Counted from the stretch's first letter, positions 1-8,878 are shown. The stretch: 64,000 bases of DNA from an uncultured Butyrivibrio sp. (GCF_947169445.1 NZ_CAMVPU010000002.1:135782-199781), one strand, 5' to 3'. Notes: a model not told the origin generated them from the sequence alone. Numbers and translations: made by a program.

Positions 1-2
1 TC

Positions 3-680
3 AAGATGGTCAACGAGATGCTTTCAGAAAATAAACATTATGATCTTATCCTGATTGATGAAACCATAGATGACATCTCTGTTCCGGATCTTATCAAGGA
101 AATAAGAGGAAAAGATGGACGAAATAATAGCCTCATTATAGCTGTAACCGAGAACTATGAGCAGAATGCAGATAAGATCAAGGAAGCAGGCGGTAATGAA
201 GTTATCCAAAAGCCTGTTTTCGTGGTTAATCTTAAGCAGGCGATTGAAGAGATAACACAGAGGAGCCAGGTAGTAGAAGAAGTCAAGAATCCTCTTGAGG
301 GTATGAAATTCCTGGCAGCTGAAGATAATGATATCAATGCTGATATTCTTATAGAACTTATGGATATGGAGGGCGCTACTGTAACAAGAGGCTGCAATGG
401 ACAGGAAGTTGTCGAAATGTTCAAGAATGCTCAAGAGGGTGATTATGACATGATCCTTATGGACATTCAGATGCCTGTAATGAACGGTTACGAGGCGGCA
501 GCAGCCATAAGAGCCCTTGGAACGGACTGGTCTCAGCGAATCCCTATTATCGCTATGACAGCAAATGCGTATGCAGACGATGTCCAACAGGCGTTTGATG
601 CAGGAATGAACGCACATGTTACCAAACCAATTGATATCAGGATAGTTGAAAAGACTATTTTAGAGTTTAAAGAAAACTAG
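3..680 (+). CDS. C-terminal receiver domains of a hybrid sensor kinase (5' end outside window)
   Basis: The reading frame is open to the left edge, so this is the 3' part of a larger gene. It holds the end of one receiver-like domain (residues ~1-85 from the Met at base 6) and a complete second receiver (~100-222). The second has the acidic pair ED at 106-107, the phospho-acceptor Asp153 in LMDIQMP and the conserved Lys in the TKP motif near 209. In the first domain the acceptor region reads LILIDETIDD and a QKP motif follows. Two receivers at a C-terminus are typical of hybrid histidine kinases, which pass phosphate along a relay. The gene is followed after 22 bases by the flavodiiron gene on the same strand. 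Kinase identity and signal cannot be read here. Confidence 0.85.
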   Translation, partial: KMVNEMLSENKHYDLILIDETIDDISVPDLIKEIRGKDGRNNSLIIAVTENYEQNADKIKEAGGNEVIQKPVFVVNLKQAIEEITQRSQVVEEVKNPLEGMKFLAAEDNDINADILIELMDMEGATVTRGCNGQEVVEMFKNAQEGDYDMILMDIQMPVMNGYEAAAAIRALGTDWSQRIPIIAMTANAYADDVQQAFDAGMNAHVTKPIDIRIVEKTILEFKEN

Positions 681-702
681 GAAAAAGATTGGAGGAAGAA
701 TC

Positions 703-1899
703 GTGAACGGAACGAAGAAGATAACGGAAGGAATATATTGGATTGGTGGAAGTGATAGAAGGTTGGAGAGATTTGAAAATCTTTTCCCGATACCGGAAGG
801 TGTTTCCTACAACAGCTATTTTATTGATGATGAGAAGACTGCGATTTTTGACACCGCAGATATCAGTGTATCAGATCAGTTCATGGAAAATGTAATGGCT
901 TGCCTTGATGGGAAAAAGTTAGACTACCTCGTAGTCCTGCACATGGAACCAGATCATTGCTCTCTTATTAGCGCCCTTGTGGGAGTCTTCCCGGATGTTA
1001 CTGTGGTTGGAAATGCCAAGACTTTTACCATAATGGAACAGTTTTTCCCTGAGGCAAAAGGCTTTAATAAGCTTGAAGTAAAGGAAGGAGATACTCTTTC
1101 TACAGGAGCACACAATTTCAAGTTTATTACTGCGCCGATGGTTCACTGGCCTGAGGTGCTGATGGCTTATGACGAGAAGACGAAAGCTCTTTTTAGCGCA
1201 GATGCATTTGGAACCTTCGGGGCTCTTGATGGAAGAATTTTTGCAGATGAATATGACTATGAAAAGGACTTCCTTGATTCATCAAGACGCTATTATGCTA
1301 ATATTGTCGGAAAATACGGGATGCAGGTGCAGGCAGTTCTTAAAAAGGCAGCAGGTCTTGATATTCAGATGCTGTTGTCCCTTCATGGACCGGTTTGGAG
1401 AAAGGATATTGCATGGCTTTTGGAGAAATATCAAAAGTGGAGCACCTATGAACCGGAGACAGATGACGTACTTCTTGTATATGGAAGTCTTTATGGACAT
1501 ACCAAGAGTGCTGCTGATGCCGTTGCATCAATGCTTTGCGAAAAGTCAGATAAAAAGGTAAAGGTATGCGATGTTTCGGGAACCGATGTTTCTTATCTTA
1601 TCGGTGAGGTATGGCGCTGCAAAAAGATAGTTCTTATGTGCCCTACCTACAATAATGGTATTTATCCTCCAATGGAGAGCTTCCTGCACGATATGGCTGC
1701 GCTTGGGGTACAGAACAGGATTTTTGCTCTGGCACAGAATGGAACCTGGGCTCCTGTAACTGTAAAACTTATGACAGAGAAGCTTTCTTTACTTAAAAAC
1801 GTGACAATTATCGAAGAGAGTCTTACAATAAAAAGTGCAGTTCATAAAACTGATACAGAAAGCCTTGAGATATTTGCTGATGCAATTGCCAGGGCTTAA
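703..1899 (+). CDS. Flavodiiron protein (A-type flavoprotein, FprA family)
   Basis: A 398-residue protein of the two-domain flavodiiron family, which reduces O2 to water or NO to N2O in anaerobes. The N-terminal metallo-beta-lactamase-like domain keeps all diiron ligands: His80, Glu82, Asp84, His85, His148, Asp167 and His228. The C-terminal flavodoxin domain starts near 255 and has the FMN phosphate loop GSLYGHT at 261-267. Length is the usual ~400 residues, with no extra rubredoxin domain. It starts with GTG at 703, preceded by GGAGGA at 691-696. It lies in a co-directional run with the kinase upstream and the secreted protein downstream. Cytoplasmic oxygen defence is inferred; substrate preference for O2 or NO cannot be told from sequence. 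Confidence 0.95.
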   Translation: MNGTKKITEGIYWIGGSDRRLERFENLFPIPEGVSYNSYFIDDEKTAIFDTADISVSDQFMENVMACLDGKKLDYLVVLHMEPDHCSLISALVGVFPDVTVVGNAKTFTIMEQFFPEAKGFNKLEVKEGDTLSTGAHNFKFITAPMVHWPEVLMAYDEKTKALFSADAFGTFGALDGRIFADEYDYEKDFLDSSRRYYANIVGKYGMQVQAVLKKAAGLDIQMLLSLHGPVWRKDIAWLLEKYQKWSTYEPETDDVLLVYGSLYGHTKSAADAVASMLCEKSDKKVKVCDVSGTDVSYLIGEVWRCKKIVLMCPTYNNGIYPPMESFLHDMAALGVQNRIFALAQNGTWAPVTVKLMTEKLSLLKNVTIIEESLTIKSAVHKTDTESLEIFADAIARA

Positions 1900-1925
1900 G
1901 TCCTTATGAGTTTTGGAGGTAAAGT

Positions 1926-3587
1926 GTGAAAAAGAAGATTAGTTTAATGAAAAAAGTGATGGTAGCTGTCTCTACGGCTGCTGCTGTCTTGTGCGGAGCA
2001 CATCTTGCCGGGGCTGTTTCCGGTAATGCAGGAACAGTTGCATTGGCAGAAGGAAGGGCTGTTACAATTGACAGCTGTCTCATACAGGGAAAAGAAATAG
2101 TTGTAAATGTATCCTGTAAGAGCGTTCCTGGTTCTGATGACGGAAAATTTTATCTTTATGCTGATGAAGTTTACGAAGATGGTACTGTTGGAACTGTAGT
2201 AGCTTCCACAGAAAGTGGAAAGTCAGCTACATTTACATTCCCACTTAATTACAATTCAAGCGAGTCAAATCTTTCCAAGAAGTTTTTAGTGGCTGTAAAG
2301 AAAGGCGGCTCAATGAATCAGGTGAGTGATGAGCATTATATCACCAATCCTGAGAGCAATGCTTATCAGACCGCTGCCAGAAACGATCACGGAATAAAGG
2401 GTATTCTCCCAAATGATGCAGAGGCAAGTACATTCAAGGATCTTGGTGTTGCGCAGATGGTTTATAACCTCTACATGAGCGATATTGTCTGCGATGCGAC
2501 TACTCCTGGTGCAATCCTCTTTAATTATGATGGTGTGGATTATTATTTCAGCCCAACAGGCATTGCCCAGTACGATGCTTTCGTTCAGTGGTGTGACATC
2601 AGTGGATTCCAGCTTACAATGACAATTCTTAATAACAAGACAGATAATCCTGCTGCTGCTGATCTTATTCACCCTCTTTCAAGAGATGCTCACGTATGTC
2701 CCGGCTATGCCATGAATACTAAGGAAGAGGGCGGAACCAAGCACCTTAAGGCAATAGCTGCTTTCCTTGCCATGAGATATTCAAGTGGTGCATATGGCAC
2801 AGTTGATAACTGGGTAATCGGAAACGAAGTAAATGCAAGAACAGAATGGTATTACATGAGCTCTGATAACCTTGAGCTTAATGTAAATGAATATGTTAAG
2901 GCTTTCCGTATCTTCTACAACGAGATTAAGGCAGTTAACGCCAATGCTATCATTTACAATTCAATAGACCAGGAATGGCAGAGAAAATCCAATCCGGGCT
3001 GCTCTTTGTCCAAGGACTTCCTTGACAGATTTAACTACTACATGCTGAGAGAAGGTAATGTGGACTGGGGACTTTCATTCCATCCATATAATGCACCTTT
3101 GTATGATCCATATACATGGAAGCAGCAGGCTATTTACGTAACAAATAAGATTACTACTCCATATATTACAATGGAGAATATTTATCTTTTGACTGATTAT
3201 ATGTGCCAGTCCAAGTTCCTGAACCAGTATGGACAGGTAAGAAACATTTCTCTTTCAGAAATTGGATTTACATCTGATTATGGTGATGACTATCAGGCAG
3301 CATCAGTAGCATATGCATATACAATGGCTGCCAATAATCCATATATCAAGAGTTTTATCCTCTTTAGAGAGACCGATGATGCTCACGAGATGGAAAGCCA
3401 TATCGCACAGGGCTTAAAGAGACTTGACGGCACCAAGAAGCCTGCGTATGATTACTACAAGGCTATGGGAACTGCTGAGCAGGAGACCTATAAGTCCAAG
3501 GCATCTGCTATAATTGGTGCAGATATTAATTCTTTGGTGGCGAATAGAACATTCCTCTCCAGAAACGGTTGGAATTTAAATGATTAA
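1926..3587 (+). CDS. Secreted DUF5722-family protein, probable GH-A-like TIM barrel
   Basis: A 553-residue exported protein with a signal peptide (basic MKKK, hydrophobic ~11-30, cleavage probably near 42). An all-beta stretch (~45-140) precedes a ~400-residue domain that I recognise as DUF5722. That domain has features of clan GH-A glycosidases: an Asn-Glu pair (GNEVN, Glu301) where the acid/base sits and Glu445 in LSEIGFT where the nucleophile sits, with a HPYNAP segment (~386) between. GH-A activity is inference; the substrate is unknown. Start is GTG 1926 with GGAGGT at 1915-1920. The stop overlaps the AAA+ gene by 8 bases, so the two are probably translationally coupled. Confidence 0.8.
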   Translation: MKKKISLMKKVMVAVSTAAAVLCGAHLAGAVSGNAGTVALAEGRAVTIDSCLIQGKEIVVNVSCKSVPGSDDGKFYLYADEVYEDGTVGTVVASTESGKSATFTFPLNYNSSESNLSKKFLVAVKKGGSMNQVSDEHYITNPESNAYQTAARNDHGIKGILPNDAEASTFKDLGVAQMVYNLYMSDIVCDATTPGAILFNYDGVDYYFSPTGIAQYDAFVQWCDISGFQLTMTILNNKTDNPAAADLIHPLSRDAHVCPGYAMNTKEEGGTKHLKAIAAFLAMRYSSGAYGTVDNWVIGNEVNARTEWYYMSSDNLELNVNEYVKAFRIFYNEIKAVNANAIIYNSIDQEWQRKSNPGCSLSKDFLDRFNYYMLREGNVDWGLSFHPYNAPLYDPYTWKQQAIYVTNKITTPYITMENIYLLTDYMCQSKFLNQYGQVRNISLSEIGFTSDYGDDYQAASVAYAYTMAANNPYIKSFILFRETDDAHEMESHIAQGLKRLDGTKKPAYDYYKAMGTAEQETYKSKASAIIGADINSLVANRTFLSRNGWNLND

Positions 3588-4770
3588 TTCAAGAGAAAAA
3601 GAACTGGAAACACTTAACAGGATTACAAGCATGCAGAAAGATCTGCTTGGAAATCTCTATGGTGATTTCTTTTCACAGACAAGCAGTACATTGAATAAAA
3701 CGGATAACGTTGTAAAGCCTGAAGTGAAGCCAAATACTCCAGGCAGCGTTGTAACAACTTCGGCTGATGATGCTATAAAAAATGCAAATGTTGCACTTGA
3801 TGAGGCTAAAAACCTTATTGCTGCTGATTCCAATATCAGTAGTCCCAAGGAAGAAGAACCCAAGGAGCCTGAAGAGGATCCTATGGAGTCCCTCGATAAA
3901 CTGATCGGTCTATCTACGATCAAGGATGATGTAAAAGAACTGGCTGCATTTGTTAAGGTGCAGAAGGCAAGGAAGGATCAGGGACTTAAGGCTGTTCCTG
4001 TTTCCCTTCATCTTGTTTTTACAGGAAATCCAGGAACCGGAAAGACTACAGTTGCCAGAATAATAGCCAGAATTTATAAGCAGATAGGTGTTCTCTCTAA
4101 GGGCCAGCTGGTTGAAGTAGACAGATCAGGACTTGTAGCAGGTTATGTTGGTCAGACAGCTATTAAGACTCAGGAACAGATCAAAAAGGCCATGGGCGGT
4201 GTTTTGTTCATTGATGAGGCTTACGCTCTTTCACAGAAAGATGATGCTTTCGGACAGGAAGCAATCGATACTATCCTCAAGGCTATGGAGGATAACAGAG
4301 ATGATTTTGTAGTGATCGTAGCAGGATATACAGCTCCTATGAAGAAATTCATTGAGAGTAACCCGGGACTTAAGTCCAGATTCAACAAGTATATTGATTT
4401 CCCGGATTATAATATTGATGAACTTGAAGAAATCTTCTACATGAACTGTGACAAGTACGACTACAAAGTCGATGAAGATGTTAAGCATCAGGTCAGAGCG
4501 CTCATAACTGCCAAGAAGATTGAGAACATCGATAACTTTGCCAATGCCAGAGAAGTACGAAATCTCTTCGAGGAGATCATTACTAATCAGGCTAGAAGAA
4601 TTTCCGGAATAGAGGATCCTTCTGAGGAAGATATGATGACAATCCTTAGAGAGGATTTGGAAGATTTATCTGTTTTGGCAGGAAATGATACGGCAGAAAA
4701 AGCGTCTGCTGAGGATGCTACTTCTGAAAACGAAGAGTCTGCTTCTTCTGAAAATGCCATGAATGATTGA
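3580..4770 (+). CDS. AAA+ ATPase, CbbX/SpoVK-like
   Basis: A 396-residue AAA+ protein. The first ~100 residues are polar and low complexity. The ATPase module runs from ~105 to 350 with Walker A GNPGTGKT at 149-156, pore-loop-like GYVGQT at 188-193, Walker B GVLFIDEA at 207-214 and a likely sensor-1/arginine-finger stretch (GLKSRFNKYIDFPDY). This pattern is the CbbX/SpoVK/EccA-type group, which remodels partner proteins. The C-terminus is again acidic and Ser-rich. The start overlaps the secreted DUF5722 gene by 8 bases. What it acts on is unknown; coupling to an exported protein makes a role in secretion or envelope assembly possible but unproved. Confidence 0.85.
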   Translation: MINSREKELETLNRITSMQKDLLGNLYGDFFSQTSSTLNKTDNVVKPEVKPNTPGSVVTTSADDAIKNANVALDEAKNLIAADSNISSPKEEEPKEPEEDPMESLDKLIGLSTIKDDVKELAAFVKVQKARKDQGLKAVPVSLHLVFTGNPGTGKTTVARIIARIYKQIGVLSKGQLVEVDRSGLVAGYVGQTAIKTQEQIKKAMGGVLFIDEAYALSQKDDAFGQEAIDTILKAMEDNRDDFVVIVAGYTAPMKKFIESNPGLKSRFNKYIDFPDYNIDELEEIFYMNCDKYDYKVDEDVKHQVRALITAKKIENIDNFANAREVRNLFEEIITNQARRISGIEDPSEEDMMTILREDLEDLSVLAGNDTAEKASAEDATSENEESASSENAMND

Positions 4771-4795
4771 CATTTTCGCTAGAAAATAATACAAT
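4767..4795 (+). promoter_or_regulatory. Sigma-A promoter of tRNA-Pro
   Basis: TTGACA (4767-4772), 17-base spacer, TACAAT (4790-4795). The -35 box overlaps the stop codon of the AAA+ gene. Transcription would begin near 4802, right at the hairpin described next. Confidence 0.75.
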
Positions 4796-4804
4796 CTTTA
4801 ATGT

Positions 4805-4831
4805 TGCTGATGCATGAAACATGCATCAGCA
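4805..4831 (+). other. Perfect 12-bp hairpin in the tRNA-Pro 5' leader
   Basis: TGCTGATGCATG and its exact complement are separated by AAA. No U-run follows, and a strong promoter ends 10 bases upstream, so it would cap the 5' end of the tRNA-Pro precursor rather than terminate the AAA+ transcript. Confidence 0.6.
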
Positions 4832-4854
4832 GCTTTATCTACATTATTTTAATT

Positions 4855-4928
4855 CGAGGCGTGGCTCAGTTTGGTAGAGCGCTGCGTTCGGGACGCAGAG
4901 GTCGCAAGTTCGAATCTTGTCGCCTCGA
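4855..4928 (+). tRNA. tRNA-Pro (anticodon CGG)
   Basis: A 74-base cloverleaf. Acceptor CGAGGCG pairs with CGCCTCG, discriminator A. The anticodon stem CTGCG/CGCAG encloses loop TTCGGGA, giving anticodon CGG. The T loop is TTCGAAT. CCA is not encoded. Confidence 0.95.
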
Positions 4929-4941
4929 CTTAGATTTTATC

Positions 4942-4973
4942 AGGGTTTGCAGTTTTGCAAACCCTCATTTTTT
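4942..4973 (+). terminator. Rho-independent terminator of tRNA-Pro
   Basis: Perfect 10-bp stem AGGGTTTGCA / TGCAAACCCT with loop GTTT, followed by CATTTTTT. Confidence 0.85.
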
Positions 4974-5070
4974 ACCCCGAAATCTAACTTCAATCTAACT
5001 CACTCCGTTTATTCATAGTATTATTGATGAAATCTGTGCAAGTATAGCAGGAAGGCTAAGTTTTAATATT

Positions 5071-5215
5071 AGAGACGCTTCCTGTCTAGTTGTTAGTTTT
5101 TCGCCTTTTAGACGCGTCTCTGATTTTATCATATATTATGAAATTCTCTACAAAATATTAAATAAATATAAATGGCATGCATAATATTGAATTGTTTAAA
5201 ACAGCTTGCTATTCT
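5071..5215 (+). promoter_or_regulatory. Intergenic region before the binding-protein gene: inverted repeat and promoter
   Basis: The 270 bases before 5246 hold no gene. An 8-bp inverted repeat AGAGACGC (5071-5078) / GCGTCTCT (5114-5121) has a 35-base loop. A sigma-A-like promoter, TTGAAT (5187-5192), 17 bases, TATTCT (5210-5215), lies just before the AGGAGG ribosome site, leaving a leader of about 25 bases. Confidence 0.5.
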
Positions 5216-5245
5216 GAACTTATCAGCTTTATGAGGAGGTAACAT

Positions 5246-6709
5246 ATGCATAAAAAAATTCAGGCTATTTTATTTGCTGCATTGTTAGTTCTCGGATCAA
5301 TCACCGGATGTGGAGTAAAAGACAATAGTGCTCCTGTTGCGTCTGATGAAGAAGTTTCCGAGGATGGTGCTCTTCCTTCCGGTGATGTCAGCCTTCGTGT
5401 CTGGGGCGCCGAGGAAGATGCAGAACTGGTTAACAGTATTATTAGTAGTTTCATGTCAAAATATCAGGGGCAGGCGAATTTTAAGATCACCTTTGAGCCC
5501 CATAGTGAAGCAAACTGTAAAGACGACGTTTTAAGTGATGTATTAAATGCTCCCGATGTCTTTACTTTTGCTGATGATCAGCTGATGGCACTCGTTGCTT
5601 CCGGCGTTCTTAAAAAGGTAAGCAATGATTCTGAAATCTCAAGTCGTAATCTTGGAGCCGCAAGTGATGCTGCTTCTGTAAATGGCACGCTTTACGCATA
5701 CCCTCTCACCGCAGACAACGGATATTTCCTATTTTACAATCAAAAATACTTAAGTGAAGAGGATGTCCAGACCATGGATGGGCTTCTTGCTGCAGCATCA
5801 AAATGCGGTAAGCAGGTATTCATGGAGATGACCTCCGGATGGTATATGTATTCATTCTTTGGAAATACAGATATGGAAATTGGACTAAATGATGATGGCA
5901 TCTCTACCTTCTGTAACTGGAATGCAAAATACACAAACATTAAAGGTGTCGATGTTGCTGAAGCAATGCTGAAAATCGGTACAAATCCTGCCTTTTCGAC
6001 AACCAGTAATGATGGTTTTGTTGCAGGTGCAGCCGATGGTACTTTCGTTGCGGGTGTCAGCGGTATCTGGGATGAGAATGGAATAAAGGAGGCTTGGGGC
6101 GATGATTACGCTGCTGTCAAGCTCCCGACTTATACTGTTGCAGGCCAGCAGCTCCAGATGTCCAGCTATGCAGGCTATAAGCTGGTAGGAGTTAACTCCT
6201 ACTCTCCAAACGCTGCATGGGCAGCTGTTTTCGCAGATTGGATGACTAATGAGGAAAACCAGACACTCAGATTTACAATGAGAGGTCAGGGGCCTTCAAA
6301 TACGAATGCTGCAGGTTCAGGCGATATTGCACAATCCAAAGCACTTAAGGCACTACAGCAGCAGGCTGAATTTTCAAGTCTGCAACGTGTTGGTGGAACC
6401 TATTGGGATGCCGCAACCACATTTGGAACTGCCATGGCAGAAGGTAATCCCTCCGGCAAAAGCCTTCAGGCGCTTCTAAACGAGATGGTAACCGGTATTA
6501 CAGGAGAAGAAACCACTGGTGATCCGGAAGGTGCAGAAGTTGTTGAAGAAGCTGCTGAAGAAGTAGTTGATGAAGCTACGGAAGAGACCTCTGAGGAAGC
6601 TGTTGAAGAAATGACTGAAGAGGCTGCTGAAGAGGTAGTTGATGAAGCTACGGAAGATGCTACTGAAGAATCCACTACCACAGATGCTGACGCATCTGCT
6701 TCAAACTAA
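5246..6709 (+). CDS. Extracellular solute-binding lipoprotein (family 1, sugar type)
   Basis: A 487-residue lipoprotein. The signal peptide ends in lipobox ITGC (Cys22), so it is anchored outside the membrane. Residues ~45-420 match family 1 solute-binding proteins of ABC sugar importers (LRVWGAEED start, DVFTFADDQLMALVASGVL, and a late WAAVFADWMTNEENQ). The last ~65 residues are a Glu/Ala/Thr-rich tail built partly from a 24-codon repeat, which is unusual for this family. ATG follows AGGAGGT. No permease or ATPase gene is next to it; a chemoreceptor gene starts 12 bases downstream. I infer that it may feed ligand to that receptor, or work with a transporter encoded elsewhere. Confidence 0.88.
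   Translation: MHKKIQAILFAALLVLGSITGCGVKDNSAPVASDEEVSEDGALPSGDVSLRVWGAEEDAELVNSIISSFMSKYQGQANFKITFEPHSEANCKDDVLSDVLNAPDVFTFADDQLMALVASGVLKKVSNDSEISSRNLGAASDAASVNGTLYAYPLTADNGYFLFYNQKYLSEEDVQTMDGLLAAASKCGKQVFMEMTSGWYMYSFFGNTDMEIGLNDDGISTFCNWNAKYTNIKGVDVAEAMLKIGTNPAFSTTSNDGFVAGAADGTFVAGVSGIWDENGIKEAWGDDYAAVKLPTYTVAGQQLQMSSYAGYKLVGVNSYSPNAAWAAVFADWMTNEENQTLRFTMRGQGPSNTNAAGSGDIAQSKALKALQQQAEFSSLQRVGGTYWDAATTFGTAMAEGNPSGKSLQALLNEMVTGITGEETTGDPEGAEVVEEAAEEVVDEATEETSEEAVEEMTEEAAEEVVDEATEDATEESTTTDADASASN
6551..6657 (+). repeat. Intragenic 72-bp-period repeat in the lipoprotein tail
   Basis: Two 35-base copies (6551-6585 and 6623-6657) differ at one position, both coding AAEEVVDEATE. The unit is 24 codons, so copy number could change without frameshift. 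Confidence 0.8.
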
Positions 6710-6721
6710 GGAGGTGGGATT

Positions 6722-8449
6722 ATGAAGAAAAAAAGCAGTATTCGCGTAATGATCATGGTTCCTGTACTCCTTCTTGGATTGGTATCCATTCTGTCAAATG
6801 TAATGGCTGTTGTTAATCTTCGAAAGGTTAATCAGACGGCTTCCATTATTGCAGATGACTACCTGACTGCAATTACAGAGCTGGATACAATCGGACAGAC
6901 ATCCAAGGATGTGCACACCTTAGCGCTCTCTCATATCGTAGCTACAGATTTTGAAACGATGACCTCCATCATTACAGAAATAGAAAACGAAGAAGCTGTA
7001 CTTGATGAATATATTGCTGATTATCAGAAATATGTCACCAGTGACTCCACATCAATCTATGAGAAGCTGGTATCCGATTATCAGAGTTTTAAAGATTCTG
7101 TTAAAATCCTGCTTGCGCAAAGCGCAAATCAGAAAACAAAGGATGCCTACGAGACAGCCAATGGACTTGTAGCTTATAATTCAAAACAATTGAACACAGA
7201 TATTAACGATATTATCGCTTCATTCCAGGCCAACGCCTCATCAGAGAGAGAATTGCTTAATTCCGGCTTCTCAATGGCTATGATTTCAAGTGTAGTTGTA
7301 ATTATTATAAGCGTTATCGCCGTTATTATTGCTATTTTCATGGTATCCAGACATGTTATCCGTCCAGTTATCAGAGCTGCAGCGGAACTTAGAGATATCA
7401 TCGATGGAATTAACAGGCGCGAGGGCGATCTTACCAAGAGAGTTACAGTAGAATCGGATGATGAGATTGGCGCTTTAAGCCAGGGTATCAATGCATTTAT
7501 TGAACTTCTGCAGAATATCTTTGTAATCATTACAGATAACTCTGAAGCTATGGATAAGGTTGTCAGCGACGTTTTAGGAAGTGTTCAGACCTCCAACAGC
7601 AGTGCTTCCGACCTTTCCGCTCTCACAGAGGAGCTATCTGCTACCATGCAGGAGGTAGCCAATAGTGCCGGTGCAATAAACAGCAACACTGAATCTGTCA
7701 GAGTTGAAGTTGACCAGATGGCTGAAAAGAGCCGTGAAATCAATGAATACTCCAAGACTATGAAAGACCACGCTGATACCATGGAGCAAAATGCCAGAGC
7801 CAACATGGATGAGACAAACGCAAAGGTTGAACAGATTCTATCTGCTTTGAATCAGGCTATTACAGACAGTCAGAGCGTAGATCAGGTTAACTCCCTGACA
7901 GATGACATTATGAATATCGCCAGCCAGACCAACCTGTTGTCTCTTAACGCTTCAATCGAAGCTGCACGTGCCGGAGAAGCAGGAAAAGGCTTTGCCGTTG
8001 TTGCAGGAGAAATCGGTGCTCTTGCTGAAAACAGCCGTCAGACTGCAGGAAACATCCAGCAGATCAACTCAGTCGTTGTTAATGCAGTTCATAACCTCTC
8101 TGACAATGCTAATGACCTTGTTAATTACTTGCAGAACTCTATTCTTCCCGAGTTTGAAAGATTCGTAGAGGATGGAGAAAAATACAGAGAAAATGCCAAT
8201 TACATTGAATCTGTAATGGCTGATTTCACTAATAAGACTGAAGGTTTCAAGGAAACCTTTGATGAGATAGCTGAATCCATAAGCAGCATCACTACTGCTA
8301 TTGACGAAGGTGTACGCGGTGTTTCCTCCGCAGCCGAGAGTACTCAGACCCTTGTAAGCGACATGGATACTATTACAAAGAGAATGGATGAAAACCAGCG
8401 TATTGCTGGTGAGCTGGATGATGAAACAGCAATCTTCACTAAGATTTAA
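6722..8449 (+). CDS. Methyl-accepting chemotaxis protein
   Basis: A 575-residue chemoreceptor. TM1 (~9-30) and TM2 (~187-212) flank an extracellular helical domain of about 155 residues, of 4-helix-bundle size. A HAMP domain (~213-268) and the signalling domain follow. The signalling tip is clear: IASQTNLLSLNASIEAARAG, then KGFAVVAGEI. The C-terminus has no CheR-tethering pentapeptide. It starts 12 bases after the binding-protein stop, with GGAGGT before ATG, so the two are surely co-transcribed. I infer that it reads nutrient levels, perhaps through that binding protein, and signals to CheA/CheW encoded elsewhere. Confidence 0.95.
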   Translation: MKKKSSIRVMIMVPVLLLGLVSILSNVMAVVNLRKVNQTASIIADDYLTAITELDTIGQTSKDVHTLALSHIVATDFETMTSIITEIENEEAVLDEYIADYQKYVTSDSTSIYEKLVSDYQSFKDSVKILLAQSANQKTKDAYETANGLVAYNSKQLNTDINDIIASFQANASSERELLNSGFSMAMISSVVVIIISVIAVIIAIFMVSRHVIRPVIRAAAELRDIIDGINRREGDLTKRVTVESDDEIGALSQGINAFIELLQNIFVIITDNSEAMDKVVSDVLGSVQTSNSSASDLSALTEELSATMQEVANSAGAINSNTESVRVEVDQMAEKSREINEYSKTMKDHADTMEQNARANMDETNAKVEQILSALNQAITDSQSVDQVNSLTDDIMNIASQTNLLSLNASIEAARAGEAGKGFAVVAGEIGALAENSRQTAGNIQQINSVVVNAVHNLSDNANDLVNYLQNSILPEFERFVEDGEKYRENANYIESVMADFTNKTEGFKETFDEIAESISSITTAIDEGVRGVSSAAESTQTLVSDMDTITKRMDENQRIAGELDDETAIFTKI

Positions 8450-8517
8450 TGTAAATAAAACGAAGGCGGACAAATGCTGGGGCGTTCAACCAACCAAACG
8501 TTCCTACCATTAATGTT

Positions 8518-8808
8518 GTGGTTGATATGGTTGCCCCCCAGCGAAGGATTGCTATAACTGTGCACTATAACTATGATGAATACCTAAATCTTCAGGTTGA
8601 TGAAAAACCAACAGCTGAGGAATGGCAGAGAGCAGAAACAGATGAGCATTTCTTTATCAGTGATGGGAGTGATGAACGATACACCTCATATGTGAGTGGA
8701 GTGGATTTTGAAATAGATGGCATTGCCTATATAATGATAGGTTTTGACGTTGATATGACAGCTGATGAGCTTTTCGAAATGGCTGAGGAAATCATCACTG
8801 CAAGGTAA
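8518..8808 (+). CDS. Small acidic protein of unknown function; start unclear, possible frameshift
   Basis: I do not recognise this protein. From GTG 8518 it is 96 residues, acidic, with a convincing coding look (IAITVHYNYDEYLNLQ, IDGIAYIMIGFDVD, a C-terminal helix). No ribosome site precedes GTG 8518 or ATG 8527. The same frame is open back to 8455 and reads sensibly from 8473 (NAGAFNQPNVPTINVVVDM). An ATG at 8474 has a well-placed AGGCGG (8464-8469) but lies one base out of frame. Adding one base after that ATG would give a normal start reading MAGAFNQP. The gene may be frameshifted, or the base may be a sequence error. It is followed by its own terminator. Confidence 0.6.
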   Translation: MVDMVAPQRRIAITVHYNYDEYLNLQVDEKPTAEEWQRAETDEHFFISDGSDERYTSYVSGVDFEIDGIAYIMIGFDVDMTADELFEMAEEIITAR

Positions 8809-8844
8809 GAATTGATTAAAGGGCATTCCTCAATGGGAGTGCTC

Positions 8845-8878
8845 AAGCGGGTTGAGAAATTCTCAGACCCGCTTTTTT
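8845..8878 (+). terminator. Rho-independent terminator
   Basis: Stem AGCGGGT..GAGA / TCTC..ACCCGCT with one bulge, then TTTTTT. It closes the small acidic gene and lies next to the end of the convergent diguanylate cyclase gene. Confidence 0.75.

Noticed and set aside
4805..4831. Hairpin as terminator of the AAA+ gene
   Set aside because: No U-run follows and the tRNA-Pro promoter ends just upstream, so it lies in the tRNA leader.
4801..4998. 65-codon plus-strand ORF
   Set aside because: It runs through tRNA-Pro and its terminator; no ribosome site.
6466..6681. Ser-rich minus-strand ORF
   Set aside because: Antisense shadow of the Glu-rich lipoprotein tail.
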